From Ancrocorticia populi (lineage in GTDB: Bacteria; Actinomycetota; Actinomycetes; Actinomycetales; Actinomycetaceae): a stretch of 64,000 bases of DNA. Of the stretch, positions 36,145-44,726 are shown in pieces. Under the pieces are notes generated by a model. The model was not told the DNA's origin and did not search any database. It was given only the letters and a program-made list of their open reading frames with translations. Made by a program: the position numbers and the translations under genes. The stretch's first letter is position 1, and every line of letters starts with the position of its first letter. The stretch covers positions 1 through 64,000 of the forward strand of contig NZ_QETB01000007.1 of NCBI RefSeq assembly GCF_003123745.1, read 5' to 3'.

Positions 36145-36256
36145 TCCCGTCTCCTTCGGTCCCTGCTATTGAGGGGAGTTCGGCATGTGACTCAACCAAT
36201 AACTATTAAAATTGTGGTCACCGATTTATGGGGTATCTGAAGGGTCACCAGAAACA

Positions 36257-36294
36257 CCGAGGGGCGCGAGGCAATCCAGACCCGCGCCCCTCGG
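36257..36294 (-). terminator. Hairpin after the fucO-like gene
   Basis: A 12-bp perfect stem (ccgaggggcgcg 36257-36268 with cgcgcccctcgg 36283-36294) lies 63 bases beyond the stop of the minus-strand dehydrogenase gene. A T-rich run is lacking on the transcribed side, so the terminator call is moderate. Confidence 0.55.
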
Positions 36295-36357
36295 CACATT
36301 AGTTTTTGTAACCAGACCTACCTATTCTGGCAGTCCCGACCGCACCCGCTACACCAG

Positions 36358-37515
36358 CTACATCAGCGACTTGTACATCTCCAGAATGTCAGCCTCCGTG
36401 GCTTCGCGCGGGTTGCCCGGCGTGCACACGTCCGCGAACGCGTCCTTGGCCAGGGGCTCGAGATCGGCTTCGGTAGCTCCCACCTCGGAGATGGTAGTGG
36501 GGTTGTCGAGTTCCTTGGCAAGGTGGCGAACGGCAGCCACTGCCGAATTCCGCACGTCTTCAAGATCATTTGTGTACGCCCCGGGAACGCCGAAGGCGGC
36601 GGCGATGTCACGGTACTTTTCGCCCGAGTAGTCCTTGTTGTACTCCAACACGGTGGGCAACAGGATGCCGTTGGCAACGCCGTGAGCAACGCCCAAGCGT
36701 CCGCCCAGGGGATGCGCCATGCCGTGGACCAGACCTAGGCCAACGTTCGAATAGGCCATGCCGTTGATGTAGGAGGCGTACGCCATTGCCTCGCCAGCTT
36801 CCTTGTCCCCGTCGGCGCTCTTCGCAAGGTTCGCCGCGATCATCTGAATTGACTTCAGGCACAGCGCATCGGACAGGGCCCACGCACCCGGCGTGATGTA
36901 GCCTTCGATCGCGTGGGTGAGGGCGTCCAAGCCGGTAGCCACCTTGAGACCGCGCGGCATACCGTCCATGAGGTCCGGATCTACGAACGCCACGATCGGA
37001 ATGTCGTGAGGATCTACGGCCACGAACTTTCGCTTGTTGGCGGTGTCCGTGATGACGTAGTTGATGGTAGTTTCCGACGCGGTTCCTGCGGTAGTGGGCA
37101 CGCCAAACGTTGGAACAGCGGGATTCTTGGTGTCTGCCACACCCTCGAGCGAAAGAATGTCACCAAACTCTGGGTTTGCCACCACGATGCCGATGCCCTT
37201 GCACGTATCCTGCGGGGATCCGCCGCCCAGCCCGATGAGGAAATCAGCACCCGACGCCTTGAACTTCTCCACGCCGTCCTGAATGCATTCGACAGGGGGA
37301 TTGGCCTTCACGTTCGTGAAAACCTCGTAGCCGATGCCAGCCGCGTCCAGCACATCCGTCACTCGCTTTGCGGTCCCGTTATTTGGATCGGCCAACACGG
37401 GATCCGTCACGATCATCGCCTTCGTGAATCCGCGCGACTTCGCCGCCGCCGGGATCTCTTGGATAGCTCCACGTCCGAAAAACCCTGTTTGGTTGAAGAT
37501 CATCCGATTGACCAT
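36358..37515 (-). CDS. fucO: Iron-dependent alcohol dehydrogenase, lactaldehyde reductase-like
   Basis: This 385-residue group III (Fe2+) alcohol dehydrogenase closely follows FucO, the L-1,2-propanediol oxidoreductase. Shared blocks include NRMIFNQTGFFGRGA, IGLGGGSPQDTCKGIGI, VPTTAGTASETTINYVI, TGLDALTHAIEGYI and the metal-binding GLGLVHGMAHPLGG. It interconverts lactaldehyde and 1,2-propanediol with NAD(H). ATG 37515, preceded by aagggag, fits the conserved start; an in-frame ATG 96 bases upstream adds a non-conserved tail. No fucose or rhamnose genes lie beside it, so a role with aldehydes from the nearby sugar/polyol cluster is possible. It is divergent from the M20 hydrolase gene. Confidence 0.9.
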   Translation of the reverse strand: MVNRMIFNQTGFFGRGAIQEIPAAAKSRGFTKAMIVTDPVLADPNNGTAKRVTDVLDAAGIGYEVFTNVKANPPVECIQDGVEKFKASGADFLIGLGGGSPQDTCKGIGIVVANPEFGDILSLEGVADTKNPAVPTFGVPTTAGTASETTINYVITDTANKRKFVAVDPHDIPIVAFVDPDLMDGMPRGLKVATGLDALTHAIEGYITPGAWALSDALCLKSIQMIAANLAKSADGDKEAGEAMAYASYINGMAYSNVGLGLVHGMAHPLGGRLGVAHGVANGILLPTVLEYNKDYSGEKYRDIAAAFGVPGAYTNDLEDVRNSAVAAVRHLAKELDNPTTISEVGATEADLEPLAKDAFADVCTPGNPREATEADILEMYKSLM

Positions 37516-37610
37516 TACGTTCTCCCTTCCGCGCAAACCCGCCTTCGTTGGCGGGTTGATAGGGCCATGGTAGGCATGGATTTCGTTGTCAGATTGGGAC
37601 CGTTGGCGCA

Positions 37611-37670
37611 TTTTCTAACGACGACGGATGCTCACGTTCGAGGAGAGTTTCGTCGTCGTCGGAAAAGAAT
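37611..37670. repeat. Imperfect inverted repeat between divergent genes
   Basis: ttttctaacgacgacg (about 37611-37626) is mirrored by cgtcgtcgtcggaaaag (about 37654-37670), giving a long interrupted stem between the fucO-like and M20 genes. It may be a regulator site. Similar acgacgacg tracts occur at about 30458 and 42075. Confidence 0.45.
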
Positions 37671-37754
37671 GTCACGTACTGGACTTGAAACGTTCAAGAA
37701 ATAGGGCACTGCATATGCTCGCAGTAAGGCGAACAACGTGAGGAGTACGCGAAC

Positions 37755-38972
37755 ATGTCCGGTATGGCTGTAGAGCAAGCAAAGGATATTGCGCAAGAAG
37801 AAATCCTCAAGCACAAGGACGCGATTCTGGAGCTCAACCACGAAATTCATGCAGATCCCGAGCTCTCGTGGGAGGAATTTCGCGCCATGGAGCGAATTGC
37901 TTCATTCCTGAGGAACCGCGGTTTCGATGTGACGACGGGCGTGTATGGCTGCGAAACCTCGTTTGAAGCTGTGATAGGCAGCGGAGATCTGACCGTTACG
38001 CTGTGCTCGGAATACGACGCGTTGCCCGCGATTGGTCACGGCTGCGGCCACAACGTAATCGCCACCATTGGTGTGGGTGCTGCAATTGCGCTTGCTCCGC
38101 TGGTGGAGGATGCAGGGATCACTCTCAAGCTGCTCGGGACGCCCGCTGAGGAACACGGCGGCGGCAAGGTGACCATGCTGCGTGAAGGCGCGTGGGAGGA
38201 TTCCGACTTCTCGATGATGGTGCACGGGATGGCGGGGGCCGATATCTCCGCGCACGTCAAGCAGTACACGGCCGTTGATCGTTTCAGAGTCACTTACCAC
38301 GGGCAGGGTGCGCATGCCGCGGCTGCTCCGTGGGCCGGGAAAAACGCGCTTTCAGCGGCGAGCATCGCCCTTCACGCCATCGCCCTGCTACGCCAGCATA
38401 TGCCGAGCGATGTCAATATGAACGGCTATATTTCTGAATCCGGCCACGTCACCAACATCATCCCCGAGAAGGCCGTCGTGGAAATGGAGGTGAGGGCGCT
38501 CGATATCGATACATGGCGCGATGCCAAGGCCCGAGTTCTCAAGTGCTTCGAGGCGGGCGCACTGGCCGCGGGCTGCACGTGGGAGTGGGAAGCCGTGGAG
38601 TATGCGTACGCCCCGGTGGACCAGGATGAGAAGCTTGCTGATTTATGGGATGCGAACTTGGCTGGGCTTGGGCGCGAGCTCGTTCCGGGTTCTGGGCTAG
38701 GCGGCGGCTCCACTGATATGGGCAACGTGACCCAGGTTCTGCCGGCCATTCACTCGGTGATTGCGTTCCTCGGTCAGGAAGCGGCTCTTCACACCCGCGA
38801 GTTCGCCGCCGCTGCCCGGACTGAAGCGGCCGATCAAGCCACCATCGATGCTGGGACCGCGCTCGCGTTCACGGCTCTGGACGTGGCGCTCACGCCCGAG
38901 CTGCGCAAGCACTACCAAGATCTCAAGGCTGCTAGGCCCGCCGGCACCACCACCGTGACGCTCGAAGCTTAG
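37755..38972 (+). CDS. M20-family amidohydrolase (M20D, AbgB/PM20D2-like)
   Basis: This 405-residue metal-dependent amidohydrolase has a catalytic domain split by a dimerisation domain (about residues 185-300). Expected metal-site stretches are GHGCGHNVIATIGVGAA, TPAEEHGGGKVTML and GGGSTDMGNVTQVLP, plus a late His in HTREFA. Family members cleave N-acyl or p-aminobenzoyl amino acids, or repair dipeptide by-products. The start is preceded by gaggag about ten bases upstream. It is alone between divergent fucO and McrBC, so its substrate cannot be deduced. Confidence 0.87.
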   Translation: MSGMAVEQAKDIAQEEILKHKDAILELNHEIHADPELSWEEFRAMERIASFLRNRGFDVTTGVYGCETSFEAVIGSGDLTVTLCSEYDALPAIGHGCGHNVIATIGVGAAIALAPLVEDAGITLKLLGTPAEEHGGGKVTMLREGAWEDSDFSMMVHGMAGADISAHVKQYTAVDRFRVTYHGQGAHAAAAPWAGKNALSAASIALHAIALLRQHMPSDVNMNGYISESGHVTNIIPEKAVVEMEVRALDIDTWRDAKARVLKCFEAGALAAGCTWEWEAVEYAYAPVDQDEKLADLWDANLAGLGRELVPGSGLGGGSTDMGNVTQVLPAIHSVIAFLGQEAALHTREFAAAARTEAADQATIDAGTALAFTALDVALTPELRKHYQDLKAARPAGTTTVTLEA

Positions 38973-39077
38973 TGGGCATCGTCGCGGTCATTGCTTCTTT
39001 CCTCTGCGTGGCGGTGATTGCCGAGTTCGCGCTGGGCTTCTGGGCGGTTCAGGCGGCACGGAGCTTAGATTTATGTG

Positions 39078-39116
39078 AGGCGGGAAGAACTCCCTATTGG
39101 GTTCTTCCCGCCTTTT
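39078..39116 (+). terminator. Terminator after the M20 hydrolase gene
   Basis: A 13-bp perfect stem (aggcgggaagaac 39078-39090 with gttcttcccgcct 39101-39113) is followed by a T run. It separates the M20 gene from McrBC. Confidence 0.88.
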
Positions 39117-39201
39117 CGCAAATAGATTTCCTTTATCCAGATGTTGTGCGCCCTCGCGTAGAATCGTTGTGATTACTCGAATGAAGATCAACGGAGATTA
39201 C

Positions 39202-40938
39202 GTGACTGAGACAGGATCCTTCGGATGGATAGAGTTCTATGCTGAGTTTGCCGATAAGCTGCTGAAATTCCGCAGGGACCGGGGTGAGCTTCTCAATCGT
39301 CTTCAGGAGATGTACCGGGACATCAGAGTGAACTTCCCGAAAGTCGAGGATGGCGACCCCGTAGATATAGATCCGTTTACAGTATTTGGATTCTTCAATA
39401 AAGGGCTGGCAGATGAGACCAGAATCAAAATCGCGACTGGTCTTAGGGACGAGTTTGGAATCCACGCGCAAATTCCTACGTCGTTTGCTGGGATTCCGGT
39501 CTTAAACAACTTTAGAGCCGCCTTTTATGATTTCAAAGGCCAGCGTGGGGAAGACGATATAGAGAACCTCTGGGAGATGTTCGAGCAAGCTATCTTGTTT
39601 GCTTCTGACGAATCGGGTTATCGCAAACCATTTGAAATGGCATTTGATCAGGTCCGGACTCAAGGCCAAGTCAAATGGAACCTCACAATGGGGCTCTATT
39701 GGATTAGGCCACTCGCATTTCTTAATCTAGATTCTCGCAATCGTGACTTTATTCGTAAAGAACGGGCGCTCGGTGATGACTGCGCTGAAGCCGTCCAATC
39801 CATGAAGGACAAGCTCCCGAAAGCGGTCGCCTATTTAAGGGTTCGAGACCTATGCAAGAGTGAATTCGAAGCGGGCGAGTACCCTTTTGAGAGCTTTCCA
39901 GATCTCTCGTACCACGCTTGGGTTTCATCGGAGAATGAGAAGGCCCGGAGCGATTCCGCAGACAATGTCGAGGGCTCCAATCATATTGCTGGGTGTGATG
40001 ATCTAAACGATGAGCCTGACGAAGAAGGCCCCGGCGATAGCGCCTACAGCATCGATCAGATCATAAGCGATGGTAGCTTCCTGTCGCGGGATGAGATCGA
40101 ACGAATTCTGAACCGGTTGAAGGCAAAGAAGAACATTATCCTTCAGGGTCCGCCGGGAACAGGGAAGACGTGGCTTGCGCGAAAGCTCGGATATGCTCTC
40201 ATGGGAAGCCGCGACATAAACCGCGTCAGAGCTATCCAGTTCCATCCAAATTTGAGTTATGAAGACTTCGTGCGCGGGTATAGGCCATCGTCTAAGGGTG
40301 AGCTGGCGTTGACGGATGGTCCATTTCTGAAGGCAGTTACAGCCGCGCAAGCGGACCCAGACAGGCCGTATGTAGTTTTGATCGAGGAGATCAATCGAGG
40401 GAACCCAGCCCAGCTTTTTGGCGAGATGCTTACGTTGTTGGAGGCTGACAAACGTAATGAATATGAAGCGCTCGAGCTGGCCTATCCTCGGGGAACGGAA
40501 CGTGTATACATTCCTCCGAACCTCTACGTAATTGGCACGATGAATGTTGCCGACCGATCGCTTGCAATAGTGGATATGGCGCTCCGGCGGCGATTTGCAT
40601 TCATTGATCTTGCGCCTACCTATAACGACGCTTGGCGAGATTGGGTTAACCAGAGATTTGGTATCGATGCAGGTTATCTCGACATGATTGCCAACAGGAT
40701 TAGGGAACTGAATCAGCGGATCTCGACCACCCCGTCTCTTGGACCACAGTGCGCGATCGGGCATAGCTTTTTCACGCCCCCACTGACAGACGAACAAGAG
40801 AGGGTCGAAGACGCACATGGGTGGTACGAGAGCATCGTGAGAACGGAAATCAAGCCGCTACTGCAGGAGTATTGGTTCGATTCTGAAGAAACTGTGAAGC
40901 AAGCGGAATTCGACCTATTGGATGGTATGACAACGTGA
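39202..40938 (+). CDS. mcrB: McrB-type AAA+ GTPase subunit of a McrBC restriction system
   Basis: This 578-residue protein has an N-terminal domain (about residues 1-230) replacing the classical methylcytosine-binding domain, then an AAA+ module. Walker A is GPPGTGKT (316-323), Walker B is VVLIEEINRG (391-400), and the McrB consensus position for guanine recognition reads NVAD (448-451) in GTMNVADRSLA. McrB binds modified DNA, hydrolyses GTP and translocates, activating McrC. I chose GTG 39202 with ggag five bases upstream; longer in-frame starts at 39181 or 39097 run into the upstream terminator. It overlaps mcrC by four bases. What DNA modification it sees cannot be told from sequence. Confidence 0.9.
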   Translation: MTETGSFGWIEFYAEFADKLLKFRRDRGELLNRLQEMYRDIRVNFPKVEDGDPVDIDPFTVFGFFNKGLADETRIKIATGLRDEFGIHAQIPTSFAGIPVLNNFRAAFYDFKGQRGEDDIENLWEMFEQAILFASDESGYRKPFEMAFDQVRTQGQVKWNLTMGLYWIRPLAFLNLDSRNRDFIRKERALGDDCAEAVQSMKDKLPKAVAYLRVRDLCKSEFEAGEYPFESFPDLSYHAWVSSENEKARSDSADNVEGSNHIAGCDDLNDEPDEEGPGDSAYSIDQIISDGSFLSRDEIERILNRLKAKKNIILQGPPGTGKTWLARKLGYALMGSRDINRVRAIQFHPNLSYEDFVRGYRPSSKGELALTDGPFLKAVTAAQADPDRPYVVLIEEINRGNPAQLFGEMLTLLEADKRNEYEALELAYPRGTERVYIPPNLYVIGTMNVADRSLAIVDMALRRRFAFIDLAPTYNDAWRDWVNQRFGIDAGYLDMIANRIRELNQRISTTPSLGPQCAIGHSFFTPPLTDEQERVEDAHGWYESIVRTEIKPLLQEYWFDSEETVKQAEFDLLDGMTT

Positions 40939-42074
40939 CAACTATCCAAAGTGCTGAGAGATCACGTTACGCGGGAAGTTGGGTCAACAAGATTCCTATG
41001 AGCAACATTTGGTTGCTCATGGTGTACGCGTCCGAATCACGTGAGGCCATCAACCGTTCAGAGGTCTTGCTCGATGGCAATCCAGATGAGCTCGTGGACG
41101 TTATTGCTGAGTTGCTTCACGGCAAAGTGCAGATCCGGTTGAGAAGGAACCTCACTCCGGGCTACGTAAGGCGGAACGATGAGCTTCGTAGATTACGTGG
41201 CCGTCTAGATCTACTGAGAACTGAGCGCAAGCGGCTGGTTGCTAAAGGGAAAGTGGTTTGTTCGTACGAGGAGCTTACGGTGGATACGCCACGCAACCGC
41301 ATGATTCGTTTTGCTCTAGATAAGGTCTCACTACGGGTTAGCAATGAGCAGCTTGCGACGGGTTGCCGTTCTCTGGCAGCACAGTTCAACCATCTGGGTG
41401 TTTCGGCTATCCCTCCGAGCCAATCCGAAATCGTGACGGATTCGTTTGGCCGGCACGATGCTGGAGATAGAGAAGTAGTGGCCCTCGCACGGCTCGCACT
41501 GACCATGTGTATCCCGACTGAACAATCGGGTCACAACCTGATCGCTGAACCGGACAAGGCCGACAGGTGGGTGCGAGAGTTATTTGAGAAGGCTGTAGCT
41601 GGGTATTACAAAGTGATGTTGCCGTCTCTGGGATGGTTGGTCAAACACCATGAGCACCTCAAATGGCCTAGAGACGGTCAGACAACGGGGTTTCAGGGAC
41701 TCTTACCGGGTATGGAGACGGACATAACGCTGCGACATCAGGAAGCTGGCCGAATGATCGTCATTGATACGAAGTTTACGAGTGCAACCACCGTTGACAT
41801 GTACGGATCCCAAAGATTTAAGAGTGGGTACTTGTACCAGCTATACGCATACCTCCGCACTCAGGAGAATCAGAGCAACTTGGCACATTCAGCATCTGGA
41901 GTCCTTCTACATCCGAGCGTCAACGAGCTGATTGACGAAGCTGCACTTGTACAGGGGCACATCATGCGCGTTGCGACGGTCGATCTGAACGCCTCCGCCA
42001 AGCAGATTCGTGATCGGATTCGTGATGTGGTTCTGGAAGACGAGCTCTTACGACACGAGCTGGGCGGGGAATGA
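40935..42074 (+). CDS. mcrC: McrC-type nuclease subunit of a McrBC restriction system
   Basis: This 379-residue partner of McrB has an N-terminal ~180 residues with [12 protein letters not shown] and [20 protein letters not shown], typical of McrC. The C-terminal nuclease core is PD-(D/E)XK: D263 in [11 protein letters not shown]278-T-K280 in MIVIDTKF, then [13 protein letters not shown]. It cuts DNA when McrB complexes meet. The GTG start sits inside the McrB stop (GTGA), so translation is coupled. The stop is followed by a gacgtcgtcgtcgtt tract and then leuB. Confidence 0.92.
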   Translation: MTTIQSAERSRYAGSWVNKIPMSNIWLLMVYASESREAINRSEVLLDGNPDELVDVIAELLHGKVQIRLRRNLTPGYVRRNDELRRLRGRLDLLRTERKRLVAKGKVVCSYEELTVDTPRNRMIRFALDKVSLRVSNEQLATGCRSLAAQFNHLGVSAIPPSQSEIVTDSFGRHDAGDREVVALARLALTMCIPTEQSGHNLIAEPDKADRWVRELFEKAVAGYYKVMLPSLGWLVKHHEHLKWPRDGQTTGFQGLLPGMETDITLRHQEAGRMIVIDTKFTSATTVDMYGSQRFKSGYLYQLYAYLRTQENQSNLAHSASGVLLHPSVNELIDEAALVQGHIMRVATVDLNASAKQIRDRIRDVVLEDELLRHELGGE

Positions 42075-42141
42075 CGTCGTCGTCGTTCAAAATCTGATAC
42101 CAAAATCCCACTCCTTAAGACAACGGAGTAGTCTCGGAACC

Positions 42142-43209
42142 ATGACACGGACCATTGATTTAGCTGTAATTCCGGGCGACGGTATTGGCCCCGAAGTTGT
42201 TGCCGAGGGCCTGAAGGTACTCGAGGCGGTTCTTGAGGGGAACGACGTTCAGGTTGCCACGACGCAGTACGATCTTGGTGCCGCGCGGTGGCACCGGACC
42301 GGGGAGACCCTCACCGATGAGGATCTCGAATCCATCAAGCAGCACGAGGCGATTTTGCTGGGGGCTGTGGGTGATCCGAGTGTTCCCTCCGGAGTATTGG
42401 AGCGCGGGCTGCTGCTCAAGCTGCGTTTCGCGCTAGATCATTACGTGAACCTGCGTCCGAACAAGTACTACCCGGGCGTTCCGACGCCGCTCGCCAACCC
42501 TGGCGATATCGATTTCCTCGTGGTGCGCGAGGGGACCGAGGGCCTGTACTGCGGCAACGGCGGCGTTGTGCGCGAGGGGACTCCGCACGAGATCGCCACC
42601 GAGGTGTCCGTGAATACCGCCTACGGCGTGGAGCGCGTGGTGCGATACGCCTTCGAGAAGGCCAATGCACGCCCGCGCAAAAAGCTCACCTACGTTCACA
42701 AGCACAACGTTCTGGTGAACGCCGGGCATTTGTGGCGGCGGACCGTGGAAGCCGTTTCGGCCGAATATCCCGAGGTTTCCGTGGATTATCTACACGTGGA
42801 TGCCGCCACGATCTTCCTGGTGACCGATCCCGGGCGTTTCGACGTAATGGTGACGGACAATCTTTTCGGCGACATTCTCACTGACGAAGCCGGTGCGATC
42901 ACCGGCGGCGTTGGGCTGGCGGCCTCGGGCAACATCAACCCGGACCGCGTATACCCGTCCATGTTTGAGCCCATCCACGGCTCGGCGCCGGATATCGCCG
43001 GCAAGCAGCTGGCTGATCCCATTGCTACGATCGCGTCCGTGGTGTTGCTGCTGGATCACCTCGGGCTCGGGGCGGAAGCACGCCGGGTCGAAGCGGCCAT
43101 CGATCAGGACATGGCCGCGCGGGCTGCTGCGGCGGCTGAGGGAGCGCCGTTTGCGCGTTCTACCGGCGAGGTCGGGGACGCAGTTGCTGCCATCGTGCGG
43201 CAGGGCTAG
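42142..43209 (+). CDS. leuB: 3-Isopropylmalate dehydrogenase
   Basis: This 355-residue NAD+-dependent enzyme oxidises and decarboxylates 3-isopropylmalate in leucine synthesis. It also acts on methylmalate in the citramalate route, which matters because cimA lies 1.5 kb away. Family blocks are [53 protein letters not shown] and [16 protein letters not shown] chose ATG 42142, where homology begins; there is no close ribosome-binding site (ggag is 13 bases upstream). An agac/gtct inverted pair lies at 42118-42134. A 14-base direct repeat spans the stop codon (43197-43210 and 43227-43240). Confidence 0.95.
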   Translation: MTRTIDLAVIPGDGIGPEVVAEGLKVLEAVLEGNDVQVATTQYDLGAARWHRTGETLTDEDLESIKQHEAILLGAVGDPSVPSGVLERGLLLKLRFALDHYVNLRPNKYYPGVPTPLANPGDIDFLVVREGTEGLYCGNGGVVREGTPHEIATEVSVNTAYGVERVVRYAFEKANARPRKKLTYVHKHNVLVNAGHLWRRTVEAVSAEYPEVSVDYLHVDAATIFLVTDPGRFDVMVTDNLFGDILTDEAGAITGGVGLAASGNINPDRVYPSMFEPIHGSAPDIAGKQLADPIATIASVVLLLDHLGLGAEARRVEAAIDQDMAARAAAAAEGAPFARSTGEVGDAVAAIVRQG

Positions 43210-43349
43210 CGCCGCTAGGCTAGTGCGCGGCAGGGCTAGCATGCGACGAGGATCGATATAGCTAGCCAACATAATCAACAGAGGTGCCCAGAGTCCCGCC
43301 GCGAAGGAGTGGCGCTGGGTAAGCTTGAACGTGCGAGAAAGGGACGCTC

Positions 43350-44489
43350 ATGACATATCAACCAACCGCACTAGAAGATGCTGCAGCTGCGCCAGTTGCC
43401 AGCTCAGACGGATTGGTTGGTGCGTTCGAGCGCCAGCCTCATCCGGCTCCGGCAAGTACCGAGGAGCGCGAGGCCAAGATGGCCAAGATGCTCTTCGGTA
43501 AGGACTACTCGGACTATCAGGCGCACGCCACTTGGACTGTTGAGGCAGGCTGGCACAACAAGGTCATCGAACCGTATGGCCCGTTTGACATGGACCCGGC
43601 CGCTGCTGTGCTGCACTACGGTCAGGAGATCTTCGAGGGGTTGAAGGCCTACCGCCACGAGGACGGCTCCATCTGGACATTCCGTCCCACTTACAACGCG
43701 GCACGGTTGAACCATTCGGGACGCCGGTTGGCAATTCCTGAGCTGTCGCATGAGGACTTTATAGCCTCGATCGTCGGGCTGGTCCGCGCGGACAGCGAGT
43801 GGGTTCCCGACGTTCCCGGCTCCTCCTTCTACCTTCGTCCGTTCACGTTTGCGTCCGAGCCCTTCTTGGGTGTGCGGGCGGCCGAGCGCTACGAGTACTT
43901 GGTGATCGGATCACCCTCCGGCCCCTACTTCGAACACGGATTCCAGCCCATTAACGTGTGGGTTGAGCCTACCTATCACCGCGCTGGCCCCGGCGGCATG
44001 GGCGATGCCAAGACCGGCGGCAACTATGCGTCCTCACTGCTCCCCAAGGTGAAGGCTCACGAGGGTGGGTATGACGAGGTTCTATTCCTCGATGCCGCCA
44101 CGGATACGAACCTTGACGAGCTGGGCGGCATGAACGTTTTCGTTGTGATGGCCGACGGTTCCCTCAAGACCCCGAAGCTCACCGGCAACATTCTGCCTGG
44201 CTGCACCCGATCCTCGATCCTCCAGCTCTTGCGCACACAGGGCAAACCCGTTTCCGAGGAGACCATCTCCCTGAAGTGGCTGCTTGACGGGATTGCTTCT
44301 GGGGCGGTTGCCGAAATGTTCGCTTGTGGAACGGCTGCGGTTGTCACGTCGATTGGCTCGCTGACCGGTAAGGACTTCCACGTGGAGATCCCCGGCAGCG
44401 AAGTCACGAAAAACCTCTACGATCACCTGACGGCGATCCAGCTGGGCCAAGTGCCCGACGATTTCAACTGGCTCTACCGCCTCGCCTAG
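43350..44489 (+). CDS. ilvE: Branched-chain amino acid aminotransferase
   Basis: This 379-residue class IV PLP aminotransferase makes the last step to valine, leucine and isoleucine. The PLP lysine is in DAKTGGNYASSLLPKVKAHE, with the phosphate loop GILPG-type NILPGCTRSSIL and ACGTAAVVTSIG near the end. The length is typical of the actinobacterial form, which has an extra N-terminal segment. It is preceded by gagaaaggg. It is followed by a 230-base gap before cimA and may be co-regulated with leuB. Confidence 0.96.
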   Translation: MTYQPTALEDAAAAPVASSDGLVGAFERQPHPAPASTEEREAKMAKMLFGKDYSDYQAHATWTVEAGWHNKVIEPYGPFDMDPAAAVLHYGQEIFEGLKAYRHEDGSIWTFRPTYNAARLNHSGRRLAIPELSHEDFIASIVGLVRADSEWVPDVPGSSFYLRPFTFASEPFLGVRAAERYEYLVIGSPSGPYFEHGFQPINVWVEPTYHRAGPGGMGDAKTGGNYASSLLPKVKAHEGGYDEVLFLDAATDTNLDELGGMNVFVVMADGSLKTPKLTGNILPGCTRSSILQLLRTQGKPVSEETISLKWLLDGIASGAVAEMFACGTAAVVTSIGSLTGKDFHVEIPGSEVTKNLYDHLTAIQLGQVPDDFNWLYRLA

Positions 44490-44726
44490 GGGCCGTACCG
44501 CTTCGTGCAGGTGGTTGGTTGCGTGGATAGGCGCTGCATAATTTCGTGTCAGAGAGTGTCGCCCTTCGTATAGGCGGGCCTAAGCCGCCTTGCACGAAGT
44601 CATGCAGATTGATCGGTTTGACCCAGCCAACTGCGCATTGAAACAGACCGGAAATCTTGCGTCTGATCGTGTAGGTTGTGCGAAGAATCAGCAAGAAGCG
44701 GCACCCGCCGCGAAATGGAGAACGCC

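Larger units (their letters stand above)
35745..36357. other. Gene-poor stretch with fragmentary coding signals
   Basis: This is a 613-base stretch between the 748-residue gene and the fucO-like gene. On the minus strand, protein-like segments occur in different frames: 36144-35971 (57 residues, opening NLKEIELLVWAKLR, TTG start with gaaggag), then a segment ending FTKRHVSLYDTVVAADKG, then one ending HWYYGVFLVSNNTPKEL. This pattern suggests a decayed gene. An inverted repeat near 36257-36294 is the likely end of the fucO-like transcript. Confidence 0.45.

Noticed and set aside
35789-36199. 136-codon minus-strand ORF in the gene-poor stretch
   Set aside because: The amino acid content is low-complexity and unlike a protein; other frames of the same strand look more protein-like, so it was treated as debris.
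38972-39172. 66-codon ORF following the M20 gene with a hydrophobic start
   Set aside because: It overlaps the preceding stop but runs through a strong terminator hairpin at 39078-39116 and into the McrBC leader, so it is probably not translated as one protein. A short real peptide ending before the hairpin cannot be fully excluded.
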